From: Sporosarcina sp.
GTDB taxonomy: Bacteria; Bacillota; Bacilli; Bacillales_A; Planococcaceae
Reading direction: 5' to 3'
DNA: 50,595 bases
Assembly (NCBI GenBank): GCA_026169375.1
Contig: JAPFCR010000011.1
Location: 1-50,595 of the forward strand
Below are positions 1-10,571 of the stretch, piece by piece (position 1 is the stretch's first letter; every line of letters starts with the position of its first letter). The translations under genes and the position numbers were made by a program. Below the pieces are notes generated by a model, which was not told the origin of the DNA, ran no database searches, and saw only the letters and a list, made by a program, of their open reading frames with translations.

Positions 1-190
1 ATTAGCTCGATTTCTTTGCTGGCATCTTGTTAGATGTCCATTTGAATCCGAAGATTCAGTTCTCATAATTGAACGTGTCAATTATGAATTTATATCTTGA
101 CGTTTTGCTGTTCAGTTTTCAAGGTTCATATTATAGAAGGAAACTTTCAAAACTTCCTTCCACCGTTGCAACCCGCTTCCGGATAGCAAC
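1..190 (-). ncRNA. rRNA operon 5' leader (16S gene starts beyond the left edge)
   Basis: On the minus strand this is the transcribed leader running into a 16S rRNA gene outside the window. It carries the TGAAAACTGAAC-type antitermination/leader motif (minus strand of about 101-122) typical of Bacillales rRNA operons. It has a perfect 9-bp hairpin at 64-86 (loop 73-77) and a TTCG-tetraloop hairpin at 43-58. The last bases resemble the usual 16S-proximal sequence. Identity is inferred from these motifs, the tandem promoters upstream, and the known rRNA operon position downstream of lysS in B. subtilis. Confidence 0.8.
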
Positions 191-196
191 TCTTAC

Positions 197-225
197 ATCA
201 TATCAACTTCTGAATCTCTTGTCAA
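197..225 (-). promoter_or_regulatory. rRNA operon promoter P2
   Basis: On the minus strand TTGACA (220-225) and TATGAT (197-202) are separated by exactly 17 bp, a near-consensus sigma-A promoter. An A/T tract lies just upstream of the -35 box, as expected for an UP element. Predicted start is near 190. Confidence 0.85.
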
Positions 226-291
226 CACCTTTTTAAAAATCTTTTTTTGAGGTGTCTTCGTTTCTTACCGCTCGGATAAGCAACGTTTATA

Positions 292-320
292 ACTATACCA
301 CCTGTTTTTTAAAAATGCAA
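292..320 (-). promoter_or_regulatory. rRNA operon promoter P1
   Basis: On the minus strand TTGCAT (315-320) and TATAGT (292-297) are 17 bp apart. It lies 95 bp upstream of P2, the tandem arrangement usual for Bacillus rRNA operons. Both promoters are preceded by the same A/T-rich stretch ending in GGTGTTG. Confidence 0.8.
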
Positions 321-632
321 CACCTTTTTTAAAAAGTTTTCATTTTGATTGATTAATTAATAGAATCCTACTCAAAAATCAAGTTCCTTCATTATAGTAA
401 GATAAACACGAACGATGCTCTTTTATTAAATGTCTTCTAAGTAAGTTCTTACACAGTTAACAATCCATACTTTCCATCTGAGGCTTTAATATAATATGGC
501 AATCATCCAGGTAAGCAACATACAAAAGTAATATATTTAAGATATAAGTTGGTTGTTTTTATTCAGCAAACCTTTAATAATTTAGAAAAGAACTGCTATA
601 CTTTTCACAGTCAAAATTATAATTGGTCAATA
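321..632. other. AT-rich spacer between the rRNA promoters and lysS
   Basis: No coding region or RNA gene is apparent here. The part just right of 320 is an A/T-rich tract that may act as the upstream activating region of rRNA promoter P1. The rest separates it from the lysS terminator. Confidence 0.6.
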
Positions 633-680
633 AAATAAGAGGAAGAAAAGGTTTCCCCCCCTTTATCTTCTTCTTAATTT
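633..680 (-). terminator. lysS terminator
   Basis: A long purine/pyrimidine hairpin (stem AAGAAGAAGATAAAGG against CCTTTTCTTCCTCTT on the minus strand) is followed by ATTTTATT. The loop contains a run of seven G on the minus strand. It lies just after the lysS stop codon. Confidence 0.75.
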
Positions 681-690
681 TATATTATGT

Positions 691-2214
<1,524 letters not shown>

Positions 2215-2267
2215 TTAATGGCACAACACAAACTTTTTTAAATTAACGTGTGTGATTTGCTGTTTCT

Positions 2268-2296
2268 ATTGTACACAAAGAAAAGGGCTATCACAA
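2268..2296 (-). promoter_or_regulatory. lysS promoter
   Basis: On the minus strand TTGTGA (2291-2296) and TACAAT (2268-2273) are 17 bp apart. The predicted leader to the ATG at 2181 is about 80 nt, too short for a T-box. Confidence 0.6.
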
Positions 2297-2397
2297 TTCA
2301 CGACAACCTAAGTTTCAAATAAAGTTACAGCAGGATATACTCATGCGCACTTATCTGTTCTTGACTCTACCTTTAAAGCAAAGATTTTCACATTAAC

Positions 2398-2886
2398 TTA
2401 CTTAGTTTCCTTCCATATATTTACACCTTCATCATGAACAGCTTCTTTTTCTGCGTAAAGCCTTCCTTCGACCGGATCTTTAATATCCGGTGCGATTTCA
2501 AGAAGTGGGACAAGAACGAATGCCCGCTCCGCCATACGTGGATGCGGGACAATCAAATGTTCTGTTATAATTTTTTCTTGATTATAAAGCAAAATATCAA
2601 GATCTACAGTTCGCGGTCCCCATCGAATTGTACGTTTACGCCCGAGTTCCTGTTCTATATGCTGACAAGCTGCCAATAAATGTTTAGCGGATAAAGACGT
2701 ATGGATTGAAATTACGACGTTTAAGAAATTGGCTTGGTCTGTATAACCAACAGGTGCAGTTTCATATATAGAAGAAACTTTTTCTACAGTCGTATCTGTT
2801 CGGCTATTTAGTGCGTCAATTGCTTCGTATAAATACTGATGACGTTCCCCGATATTAGAGCCTATTGAAATAAATGCTTCATTCAC
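2398..2886 (-). CDS. folK: 6-hydroxymethyl-7,8-dihydropterin pyrophosphokinase
   Basis: Transfers pyrophosphate from ATP to 6-hydroxymethyl-dihydropterin, giving the pterin substrate of FolP in folate synthesis. The 162-aa protein shows the HPPK signature: SIGSNIGER at the N-terminus, GYTDQANFLN, and the R-WGPRTVDLDILLY motif that binds Mg-ATP. The start is a GTG whose second base begins the overlap with the folB stop, so translation is probably coupled. It is the last gene of the pabB-pabC-folP-folB-folK run. The B. subtilis neighbours yazB and dusB are absent between it and lysS. Confidence 0.96.
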   Translation of the reverse strand: MNEAFISIGSNIGERHQYLYEAIDALNSRTDTTVEKVSSIYETAPVGYTDQANFLNVVISIHTSLSAKHLLAACQHIEQELGRKRTIRWGPRTVDLDILLYNQEKIITEHLIVPHPRMAERAFVLVPLLEIAPDIKDPVEGRLYAEKEAVHDEGVNIWKETK

Positions 2887-3251
2887 GTGTACTGCCCCCT
2901 CGTAATGTCAACAGCCACTGACGCATAATGTCCAGCTATCGGTGGATCTGGTTTAATAAGTTGAACGCGAACGCCTTTCACCTGGTCCTGATAAGTGTCC
3001 AATATCTTTTTCGCAATCTTTTCAGCAACCGTTTCGATTAGCTTTACAGGGGGACCTTCCACAATTTCCTGACATACCGTGTATACCTCCGCGTAATTAA
3101 CTGTTTGAGAAAGATCATCTGTCTCTCCAGCACTTTGAAGATCTACCGCGAGCGATACAGTTACACGAAATCTTTGACCTAATTTATTCTCTTCTTGTAA
3201 CGCTCCATGATAGCCGTAAAAAGTCATTTCATTTACATGAATATAGTCCAT
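2883..3251 (-). CDS. folB: Dihydroneopterin aldolase
   Basis: Converts 7,8-dihydroneopterin to 6-hydroxymethyl-dihydropterin plus glycolaldehyde. The 122-aa form starting MDYIHVNEMTFYGYHGAL matches the usual family length of about 120 residues. Family motifs include FYGYHG, VNYAEVY, and the catalytic-lysine region near LIKPDPP. The second of two adjacent ATGs (3251) is chosen because GGGG lies 7 nt upstream. An in-frame start at 3269 would add six residues and overlap folP by 8 nt. The 3' end overlaps the folK start. Confidence 0.95.
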   Translation of the reverse strand: MDYIHVNEMTFYGYHGALQEENKLGQRFRVTVSLAVDLQSAGETDDLSQTVNYAEVYTVCQEIVEGPPVKLIETVAEKIAKKILDTYQDQVKGVRVQLIKPDPPIAGHYASVAVDITRGQYT

Positions 3252-3261
3252 CATAACACCC

Positions 3262-4113
3262 CTATCCATTATACTTTGATTTTCCGACGAGTATATCCAT
3301 CATTTTTGCCGCTTGAGCAATTTCTTTTACATCATGTACTCGCATAATATGACAACCTTTTTCAATTCCATAACAAACCGTCGCACTCGTTCCCGCTAAA
3401 CGTTCTTCAACAGGAAGATTTAAGACGTTTCCGATTAACGACTTTCGGGAAGTCCCAAGCAGAACAGGATAACCCATTCGTACAATTTCAGGTAAACTTT
3501 GCATCGCGACAATATTTTCTGTCGTATTCTTCGCAAAGCCAATCCCCGGATCCAACCAAATATTCGCTTGTGGTACTCCTGCTGCTAATGCGGTATCAAT
3601 GCTTTCTTGTAAGTCTCTTTGCATATCTTCTTGTAAAGTATTTTCATATTCCGCAACTTCCCGGTTATGCATTAAAATAATCGGCACATCATACTTCGCT
3701 GCTACCGCCGCAATTTCAGGCTCTCTTTTCGCACCCCATACGTCATTAATAATTTGTGCACCAGCTTGAACAGCTGCTTTTGCTACCTCAGCTTTATATG
3801 TATCAATTGAAACAATGCAGTTAAACTCTTTTGTAATTGCTTCAATAATCGGCGCTGTTCGTTCAAGCTCTTCTTCAAGAGAGACAGGCGCATGACCGGG
3901 GCGTGTTGATTCACCGCCAATATCAATAACTTCTGCACCGTTTTCGAGCATTTCTTCCGCACGCTTTAGTGCAATGTCAATTTGATTATAATTTCCGCCG
4001 TCTGAAAAAGAATCAGGTGTTACATTTAAAATACCCATAATGACCGTTTCTTTTCGAAAATCCACGATTTGTTCACCAAAGTAATACGCATCTTTTGCAT
4101 AAGCTAACTCCAT
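3262..4113 (-). CDS. folP: Dihydropteroate synthase
   Basis: Condenses the pterin pyrophosphate with p-aminobenzoate to form dihydropteroate; it is the sulfonamide target. The 283-aa TIM barrel shows both signatures: MGILNVTPDSFSDGG (about residues 26-40) and GAEVIDIGGESTRPG (about 59-73). SIDTYKAEVA, IILMHNR, DPGIGFAK and the terminal IMRVHDV are also present. AAGG lies 8 nt before the ATG. Only 2 nt separate it from the pabC stop, placing it in the folate operon. Confidence 0.97.
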   Translation of the reverse strand: MELAYAKDAYYFGEQIVDFRKETVIMGILNVTPDSFSDGGNYNQIDIALKRAEEMLENGAEVIDIGGESTRPGHAPVSLEEELERTAPIIEAITKEFNCIVSIDTYKAEVAKAAVQAGAQIINDVWGAKREPEIAAVAAKYDVPIILMHNREVAEYENTLQEDMQRDLQESIDTALAAGVPQANIWLDPGIGFAKNTTENIVAMQSLPEIVRMGYPVLLGTSRKSLIGNVLNLPVEERLAGTSATVCYGIEKGCHIMRVHDVKEIAQAAKMMDILVGKSKYNG

Positions 4114-4115
4114 TT

Positions 4116-4961
4116 TTATGCCCTTCTTTCATTAATTGCTTGACGATAAGCTTGATGTAACTTTTGATAGACCGGTCCATCACTTCCTAGCAATGGATTT
4201 TGTTCAATTTCATGTAAAGGAACAAGTTCTTGCACTGCATTCGTCACAAATACTTCTTCGGCAGATTCAACTGCTTCTTTCGGATAAAATCCTTCTTCAA
4301 TCTTCAGTCCGATCCCCTGTGCCAATTTAATAATAAACGCTCTTGTCGTACCAGGTAAAATTCCTGTTTCAATACTTGGCGTATACAGACACCCTTCTTT
4401 TACCCAAAACACATTCGATGTAATACCCTCTGCAACAGCACCGCCTTTTGTTAAAAAGAGTCCTTCCCATTCTTTTAAAGAAGAAAGCTCCAATCGACCA
4501 CCAATATTATTTAAAAAGTGATGTGATTTATGGCGAGTCAAGCTTTCCGGATCATTTCTAGGCGTTTCAAGCCATACACCTGCTTTAGACATCCCTACTA
4601 CCGGAATAGCCAATTCTTTACGAAATAAAATCACATTCGGATTATCGTACTGACTCGGTGCTAAACCGATCTCATGGACACCTGCCGATACATTTAAACG
4701 GAAATAACCATCTTTTCCTCCTGCTGCTTCATCCAACTTTTGAATAATATCCAGTAATGCCTCATCGTCGTAAGGAAATCTAATCTTGTATTCATGTAAA
4801 GCCTTCTTTAAACGCGTCATATGTTCATCGTATAAAAACACATACCCATCATACGTTCTAAACGTTTCAAAAAAACCAACGCCATAGAGAAAGCCATGAT
4901 CGAAAGGAGATATCGTCAAGTCTTCAGCTCGCTTATATTCACCATTCATCCAACACAACAA
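4116..4961 (-). CDS. pabC: 4-amino-4-deoxychorismate lyase
   Basis: PLP enzyme that splits aminodeoxychorismate into p-aminobenzoate and pyruvate. It is a fold-type IV aminotransferase-like protein: SPFDHGFLYGVGFFETFR near the N-terminus, the PLP lysine probably in RHKSHHFLNN, and GAVAEGITSNVFW plus FVTNAVQELVPL later. I place the start at a TTG (4961) because GGGAGG is 7 nt upstream of it and only 1-2 nt from the ATG at 4967. Either gives about 281-283 aa. It lies just after pabB with no pabA between them. Confidence 0.93.
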   Translation of the reverse strand: MLCWMNGEYKRAEDLTISPFDHGFLYGVGFFETFRTYDGYVFLYDEHMTRLKKALHEYKIRFPYDDEALLDIIQKLDEAAGGKDGYFRLNVSAGVHEIGLAPSQYDNPNVILFRKELAIPVVGMSKAGVWLETPRNDPESLTRHKSHHFLNNIGGRLELSSLKEWEGLFLTKGGAVAEGITSNVFWVKEGCLYTPSIETGILPGTTRAFIIKLAQGIGLKIEEGFYPKEAVESAEEVFVTNAVQELVPLHEIEQNPLLGSDGPVYQKLHQAYRQAINERRA

Positions 4962-4973
4962 AGTCATCCCTCC

Positions 4974-6383
4974 CTAATTACTTTCTTGCTCAGCGATTGC
5001 TTTTGCTTTCCACAATGCCTCACCTTTTACAAGAGATTCAATATATTCATCCCTCGGTGTCGATTCGGCTACCAACCCTGCTCCAGCTTGAATATGTACA
5101 ACTTCATCTTGAATAAAAGCTGTTCGAATGACTACGTTTAATTCAAAATCTCCATTGAATCCAAACCAACCAATTGAACCTGTGTAAAGACCACGCTTTT
5201 CTGGTTCAAGCTCTTCGATGATTTCCATCGTTCGAACTTTTGGTGCACCCGTAATCGTTCCACCTGGGAAGACTGCCTTTACAATATCCGCATTGGAAAC
5301 ACCTGGAGATACAAGCCCGCGTACATTCGAAACAAGATGCATGACATGGGAGTATCTTTCAATCACCATCAACTCATTTGTTTCTACTGTAGACGATTCA
5401 CATACACGTGCAAAATCTGCTTTTTCAAGCTCAACAAGCATGAGGTGTTCTGTTTTCTCTTTTTTATCAGTCATTAAATCTTGTTCATTCGCATAGTCTT
5501 CTGCTTCCGTCATCCCTCGCTTTCGCGTTCCTCCGATTGGACGGGTTTCTATTACTCCCCCTCGCTTTTTCAATAACAACTCCGGGGAACTTGAAGCGAC
5601 TGCGAATTCCTTTGCACCAATTGACGCCATATACGGAGAAGGATTCACCTGTCTTAGTGTCCTATACAATTCTAAAGGTGAAACCGTCATTTGTTTAGAT
5701 TGTCGCACCGATAAATTAACTTGCGTCACATCTCCTTTTTCTATATAAGTCTGTACATCACGAACCATTTCCTCAAATTCAGCACCTGTTACGGATACTT
5801 CTAAACCTTCGGATGAGATTTCCACCGCTTCATCTGATAAGGACAGAGTTTCTTTAGATTCGGAAGCTTCTATCCATTTATTCGCAACAGCTTCCACATC
5901 AATTGCTTGATCAGGAAGTACCATAAAATACACTTTCTCTTCTTCTATATCTAGCACCGCCCACTCATCAAATAAATAAAAGTACAAATCAGGCGTTGTT
6001 ACAAATTCCTTCGTTTGATTTGGTAAGTCTTCATAACGTCTAACATAATCATAACTAATAAACCCGAGTGTGCCGCCTTGAAATGGTGGCAACTCATCAT
6101 TCGTTTCACTATGAAAAGAATCTGTAAACTGCATTAAATTTTCAAGGGGATCACCCTTTTTTATTTCTTCCTTCCCATCACGCCATATAATTTGAAGTTC
6201 ATTTCCTTTATAAACCTGAATCTTTGCTAGAGGATTTACACCAGCAATTGAATAGTTACCATCGCGTCCACTTTCAAGTAATAAATGTTCCTTTTCATCT
6301 TGCGCTAGCTGATGATAGGCATGATAAAATTGTTCTTTGGACATTTTTCTAGCCGCATAGGCTGGTACTTGTTGCTTTTTCAT
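4974..6383 (-). CDS. pabB: Aminodeoxychorismate synthase component I
   Basis: Aminates chorismate to 4-amino-4-deoxychorismate using ammonia from a glutamine amidotransferase partner. The 469-aa protein has an N-terminal anthranilate-synthase-I-like domain and a C-terminal chorismate-binding domain. That domain shows RPIGGTRKRG, a long DLMTDKKEKTEHLMLVELE helix, FPGGTITGAPKVRTMEII and GSIGWFGFNGDFELNVVIR. The gene order and the adjacent pabC/folP favour PabB over TrpE. Of two consecutive ATGs the second (6383) has better Shine-Dalgarno spacing. No amidotransferase gene (pabA) or fused amidotransferase domain is present here. Confidence 0.93.
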   Translation of the reverse strand: MKKQQVPAYAARKMSKEQFYHAYHQLAQDEKEHLLLESGRDGNYSIAGVNPLAKIQVYKGNELQIIWRDGKEEIKKGDPLENLMQFTDSFHSETNDELPPFQGGTLGFISYDYVRRYEDLPNQTKEFVTTPDLYFYLFDEWAVLDIEEEKVYFMVLPDQAIDVEAVANKWIEASESKETLSLSDEAVEISSEGLEVSVTGAEFEEMVRDVQTYIEKGDVTQVNLSVRQSKQMTVSPLELYRTLRQVNPSPYMASIGAKEFAVASSSPELLLKKRGGVIETRPIGGTRKRGMTEAEDYANEQDLMTDKKEKTEHLMLVELEKADFARVCESSTVETNELMVIERYSHVMHLVSNVRGLVSPGVSNADIVKAVFPGGTITGAPKVRTMEIIEELEPEKRGLYTGSIGWFGFNGDFELNVVIRTAFIQDEVVHIQAGAGLVAESTPRDEYIESLVKGEALWKAKAIAEQESN

Positions 6384-6532
6384 CATTTTCCTCCCGTACC
6401 GACGATTTCTTTATTGTATAAGTAAGCTAACCTTCATATAGAGTAAACTCTTTTCTACGTTAAGTTGTTCCTTTTATCTTACCGCACATAGACTATTTTG
6501 TGCACAATATCATTAAAAGTAATTTCAAAAAT

Positions 6533-6566
6533 AAAACAGAAGGCTATGATATGCCTTCTGTTTTTG
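6533..6566 (-). terminator. cysK terminator
   Basis: A 12-bp stem (AAACAGAAGGC against GCCTTCTGTTT) with an 8-nt loop is followed on the minus strand by TTTTATTTTT. It sits between the cysK stop and the pabB start, so it separates the cysteine and folate genes. Confidence 0.85.
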
Positions 6567-6570
6567 GGTC

Positions 6571-7497
6571 TTATTCTTCTTCAAATGCATATAAGGGTGT
6601 GCTTAAATAACGCTCCCCGTTAGACGGAAGTATCGCAACAACTTTCTTACCTTTTCCAAGTTTCTTCGCTACCTGAAGTGCTGCATGAATAGCTGCCCCG
6701 GAAGAAACACCACCGAGAACCCCTTCTTCACGCGCTGCGCGTCTAGCTGTTTCATATGCATCTTCGTCTGAAACCTGAATAATTTCATCATAAATTTCCG
6801 GATCTAACACTTTTGGTATAAAACCAGCACCGATTCCTTGGATTTTGTGCGGACCTGGTTCACCACCAGATAGAACTGGAGAGTTTTCAGGTTCTACCGC
6901 AATAATTTTTACGTCCTTGAACTTCTCCTTTAGTACGCTTCCAACACCCGTAATTGTTCCACCTGTTCCGATTCCGGAAACAAATGCATCCACTTGGCCC
7001 AACGCATTTGCAATTTCAGGACCTGTTGTTAAGCGATGAATTTCTGGATTGGCTTCATTATTGAATTGCTGGGGCATGAACCAACCATTTTTCTTTGAAA
7101 GTTCTTCAGATTTTGCAATGGCCCCTTTCATTCCTTCAGCTCCAGGCGTCAAAACTAAATCCGCACCATATGCACGAAGTAAGTTTCTACGTTCTGAACT
7201 CATCGTATCCGGCATGACAAGTACTGCTTTATACCCTTTAGCGGCAGCAATCATAGCAAGACCAATACCTGTATTGCCACTCGTTGGTTCAATAACCGTA
7301 CTACCCGCTTGTAATTCTCCTGACTTCTCTGCTGATTCGATCATCGAAAGTGCAATGCGATCTTTTACACTCGAACCAGGGTTAAAATACTCTAGTTTCA
7401 AATAAATATCCGCGTCATTTTCACCATTTAAACGATTTACTTTTACGAGCGGAGTTTTTCCAACTAAATCCGCAACTGAGTTCCCAACGACTGTCAT
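6571..7497 (-). CDS. cysK: Cysteine synthase (O-acetylserine thiol-lyase)
   Basis: PLP enzyme making L-cysteine from O-acetylserine and sulfide. The 308-aa fold-type II protein has the lysine motif [11 protein letters not shown] (K about residue 44), the substrate loop [11 protein letters not shown], the phosphate-binding [12 protein letters not shown], and the terminal serine region [13 protein letters not shown]. It starts at an ATG after AAGGAGAG. It has its own promoter (7546-7575) and terminator, so it is a single-gene unit. CysK in Bacillus also forms complexes with other proteins, but nothing in this sequence tests that. Confidence 0.97.
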   Translation of the reverse strand: MTVVGNSVADLVGKTPLVKVNRLNGENDADIYLKLEYFNPGSSVKDRIALSMIESAEKSGELQAGSTVIEPTSGNTGIGLAMIAAAKGYKAVLVMPDTMSSERRNLLRAYGADLVLTPGAEGMKGAIAKSEELSKKNGWFMPQQFNNEANPEIHRLTTGPEIANALGQVDAFVSGIGTGGTITGVGSVLKEKFKDVKIIAVEPENSPVLSGGEPGPHKIQGIGAGFIPKVLDPEIYDEIIQVSDEDAYETARRAAREEGVLGGVSSGAAIHAALQVAKKLGKGKKVVAILPSNGERYLSTPLYAFEEE

Positions 7498-7545
7498 TTA
7501 TATCTCTCCTTAATTCCTACTATTTCAGTAGGCTTTATTGAATTA

Positions 7546-7575
7546 ATCATACAACTAAATTGTTCCAATTGTCAA
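7546..7575 (-). promoter_or_regulatory. cysK promoter with possible CymR-type site
   Basis: On the minus strand TTGACA (7570-7575) and TATGAT (7546-7551) are 18 bp apart. The -35 box lies in GGAATTGACAATTGGAAC, an A/T-rich GGAAT-containing stretch like those bound by the cysteine regulator CymR. The operator reading is only a suggestion. Confidence 0.6.
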
Positions 7576-7739
7576 TTCCTTTTTACTATATTTACCTATT
7601 TCCCAGGAAATATAATGAAATAGAAGGCGTGTCTTTCTTGATTAGAGATAGATCCACTATAATTTTATTTAGTTTAAAACCTGACCCTCTTTAAAAGATA
7701 CCCGTTAAATGAATAAACAATTCATCATTGAGATAAAAA

Positions 7740-7775
7740 AGCACTTCAAACTACTACTCATAGTTTAAAGTGCTC
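7740..7775 (-). terminator. Terminator after the PpiC-type foldase gene
   Basis: A long stem (AGCACTT-T-AAACTA against TAGTTT-G-AAGTGCT) is followed by TTTTTTATC on the minus strand, immediately past the stop codon at 7782. Confidence 0.88.
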
Positions 7776-7781
7776 TAAAAT

Positions 7782-8705
7782 TTAATCTCCGTAAAACCAT
7801 TTTGCATCAAAATCTTTCCAGAAAGCTTCTGGATTTACTTTTTCGGGTAATTGTCTTAATGCAAGCGCACGTCTAATATGCTCTTTCACTTCTTTCAGCT
7901 TGAAGGTTTTGCCTTTTAACTGATTCTCCACTGAAACAATTGCATACGTATCGTCATTTAAAGCAATCGGCTCACTAACCTCGTTTTTCTTCAATGCCGA
8001 TGCTGCTTGAACAATCGCCGGTTCAACAAAATCCGTTGAATCATTAATATAGCCAATATCACCACCAAGATTTGCTGAAGCCGAATCAATTGAACGTTCC
8101 TTTGCTAAGATAGCGAAGTTCGATCCGTCTTTCAGTTCTTGCAATGTTTGCTTAGCCTCTTCTAAGGTCGATACGACGATTAGTGATGTTCGATAAGCAT
8201 CTTCTATATGGTAGAGATCAGCATTTTCCTCATAACTTTTTTTAATGGTTGCATCTTCAATTACAATATCTTTCGTTAAAACTTTTTCTAAAATCAGTGT
8301 TGAATAAACAGTTTCCCGTTCTTTCTCTGCATCTAAACCTGTATAAGCATCCTGGTCTATTGAATGAATCAGGGCAAGTTCTAAATCAATTTCTTTGTCT
8401 GAAACTTTTATGCCATACTCTTTTGCTGCAGCTTCCATTACCTCTTTATTGATTAACTCTTGCAATGTTTCACGCCCAATTTTCTCTTCCATTGCAACCA
8501 TCCAAGTTTCACGTGTAATTGACTTCCCATTAACCGAAGCGACTTCTTCATCATTGTTCGTTGATTTTGAAGGCATAAGCCAGGCAATAAACCAAAAAAG
8601 ATTACAGATCAAAAGAATGCCGATTAACACAACAAGTGGCTTTGTCTTTAACCTGCGTTTTTCAGGTATTGATGGTTCACTGGTTCGCTTGCGCGCGTAT
8701 CTCAT
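7782..8705 (-). CDS. yacD: Membrane-anchored PpiC-type peptidyl-prolyl isomerase (YacD/PrsA-like)
   Basis: Probable extracytoplasmic foldase. The 307-aa protein has a basic cytoplasmic N-terminus, one membrane segment (about residues 23-44, [20 protein letters not shown]) with no lipobox cysteine, and a SurA/PrsA-type N-domain starting [15 protein letters not shown] parvulin domain follows (about residues 165-265: [35 protein letters not shown]). The position between hslO and cysK is that of B. subtilis yacD. Its start overlaps the hslO 3' end by 29 nt, suggesting coupled translation. Substrates are unknown. Confidence 0.88.
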   Translation of the reverse strand: MRYARKRTSEPSIPEKRRLKTKPLVVLIGILLICNLFWFIAWLMPSKSTNNDEEVASVNGKSITRETWMVAMEEKIGRETLQELINKEVMEAAAKEYGIKVSDKEIDLELALIHSIDQDAYTGLDAEKERETVYSTLILEKVLTKDIVIEDATIKKSYEENADLYHIEDAYRTSLIVVSTLEEAKQTLQELKDGSNFAILAKERSIDSASANLGGDIGYINDSTDFVEPAIVQAASALKKNEVSEPIALNDDTYAIVSVENQLKGKTFKLKEVKEHIRRALALRQLPEKVNPEAFWKDFDAKWFYGD

Positions 8706-9570
8706 CCAAGAAACCTTCTAATTCTTCTTTTGGGTAAACATAAGATTCTAAACAGAAATGACAGTTCGCTTCAGCTTGACCATCTTCTTCTATAATATCA
8801 ACAATCTCTTTTTCGCCTAAGCCAATAATCGCGTTCCCAAAACGCTCTTTTGAACAATTACATGAAAACTTAATATCCATTGTATCTAACACATCAATAT
8901 TCTCAGCACCGAGTACTGTATTTAAAACTTCTTCTGGTGTTAGTCCAGCAGCAATCATTTTGGAAATAGGCTCCATCTTTGCAATTTTATCTTCTAGCGT
9001 ACTAATTGTTTCCTCTGAAGCTCCTGGCATCACTTGAAGAATAAAACCACCCGCCGCTTGTACAGTATTATCTGTGTCGACTAAGACACCAAGCGCAACT
9101 GCTGAAGGAACTTGTTCAGAAACAACAAAATACTGCGTGAAATCTTCTGCAACCTCTCCAGATACAAGTGGTACTTGTCCTGTGAAAAATTCTTTCAGAT
9201 TTAAATCTTTTACAACCGTTAACATACCTTCTGTTCCTACTGCGCGGCGCACATCTAATTTGCCCATTTCATTTAAGTCAAAATGAGTTTGAGGATTTGA
9301 AACGTAACCTCGTACTTCACCATGTCCGTTTGCATCTATAATCATTGCACCAATCGGACCGTTTCCTTCAATTTTAACTGTTAATTTATCTTCGCCTTTT
9401 TCCATAGCACCCATCATAGCAGCTGCAGTCATCGACCTTCCTAGTGCTGCCGTTGCTGTTGGCCACATATTATGGCGTCTTTGTGTTTCTCCAATTGTTT
9501 CTGTTGACCGAACTGCATATGCACGAATTTCTCCGTTGAATGCTAATGCTTTTATTAAATAATCTTTCAT
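8677..9570 (-). CDS. hslO: Redox-regulated chaperone Hsp33
   Basis: Cytoplasmic holdase activated by oxidative stress. The 297-aa protein starts [23 protein letters not shown] and ends with the zinc/redox-switch cysteines CNC (about residue 237) and CHFC (about residue 270). Together these form the CXC...CXXC pattern that defines the family. It lies between coaX and the yacD-like foldase gene, with a 29-nt overlap into the latter. A Shine-Dalgarno GGAG precedes the ATG. Confidence 0.97.
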   Translation of the reverse strand: MKDYLIKALAFNGEIRAYAVRSTETIGETQRRHNMWPTATAALGRSMTAAAMMGAMEKGEDKLTVKIEGNGPIGAMIIDANGHGEVRGYVSNPQTHFDLNEMGKLDVRRAVGTEGMLTVVKDLNLKEFFTGQVPLVSGEVAEDFTQYFVVSEQVPSAVALGVLVDTDNTVQAAGGFILQVMPGASEETISTLEDKIAKMEPISKMIAAGLTPEEVLNTVLGAENIDVLDTMDIKFSCNCSKERFGNAIIGLGEKEIVDIIEEDGQAEANCHFCLESYVYPKEELEGFLDEIRAQANQ

Positions 9571-9588
9571 AGTCTAATTCTTCTCCTT

Positions 9589-10353
9589 TTATTTATTTCT
9601 TTCGTAAATGAGATGAAGTCCTTTTAACGTTAAGAAATTATCAACAATATCGATCACCGGTGATTCGCTAGCAATTAAATCTGCCATTCCTCCCGTTGCA
9701 ATTACTTTTGGTTCTTCTTTACTTTGTGCTTTTAAGCGCGCAACGATTCCTTCAAGTTGACCTACATAACCAAATACAATTCCAGATTGCATCGCCGCAA
9801 CTGTATTTTTACCAACAACATGGTCTGGACGCGTTAACTCAATACGCGGTAATTTAGATGCCCGATTAAATAAAGCTTCCATGGAGATTCCAATTCCTGG
9901 CGCGATAGCCCCACCCATATAACCACCATTTTCATTAATATAACAATAGGTCGTTGCTGTTCCAAAATCAACAATAATTAATGGGCTGCCGTATTCTTCA
10001 ATCGCCGCAACCGCATTAACAATACGGTCGGCACCTACTTCACGTGGGTTTTCGTATTGAATATTCAATCCTGTTTTTATCCCCGGTCCGACGATAAGTG
10101 GTTTTAAGTTAAAATACTTTTGACACATTTGTTCAAGCGGAAACATAACTGGCGGAACAACTGAGGAAATAATGATGCCACTTATGTCTCCAAAACGAAG
10201 ATTTACATGCGAAAATAATGCCTTCACTTGCATTGCATATTCATCTTCTGTTTTATGTCGATACGTTTCCATACGCCAATGATGCTTGAGTTCATTACCT
10301 TCGTATACACCGAGAACGATATTTGTGTTTCCTGTATCCATTACTAAAATCAT
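9589..10353 (-). CDS. coaX: Type III pantothenate kinase
   Basis: Phosphorylates pantothenate, the first step of coenzyme A synthesis. The 254-aa protein has the ASKHA-fold motifs: [13 protein letters not shown] (N-terminal phosphate 1 loop), RVGAD-type [24 protein letters not shown] and [13 protein letters not shown]. The ATG at 10353 has GAGG 8 nt upstream and gives the family length. A longer in-frame start at 10401 would overlap a likely -10 box (TATGAT, 10390-10395), so I reject it. It is followed after 18 nt by hslO. Confidence 0.96.
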   Translation of the reverse strand: MILVMDTGNTNIVLGVYEGNELKHHWRMETYRHKTEDEYAMQVKALFSHVNLRFGDISGIIISSVVPPVMFPLEQMCQKYFNLKPLIVGPGIKTGLNIQYENPREVGADRIVNAVAAIEEYGSPLIIVDFGTATTYCYINENGGYMGGAIAPGIGISMEALFNRASKLPRIELTRPDHVVGKNTVAAMQSGIVFGYVGQLEGIVARLKAQSKEEPKVIATGGMADLIASESPVIDIVDNFLTLKGLHLIYERNK

Positions 10354-10516
10354 ATTCTCTTCCTCACTAACTTCAGCATTTTCCACCATATCATACCACA
10401 TTTAGAAGAGAACAAAAGAACTTAACGCTTCGGGATTTAAATCAGTCATGAAACTACATATATCTTTTGATTTTAAAATGAGATAACTTTCTTTTCATCC
10501 ATAAACTCACATCACC

Positions 10517-10562
10517 AAAAAAGAACCGACCACCTATTGAAAGGTAATGGTCGGTTCTTTGA
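10517..10562 (-). terminator. ftsH terminator
   Basis: A strong hairpin (AAAGAACCGACCA against TGGTCGGTTCTTT) is followed by TTTTTTGG on the minus strand, just past the ftsH stop codon. It separates ftsH from coaX. Confidence 0.9.
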
Positions 10563-10571
10563 CATGTAAAA

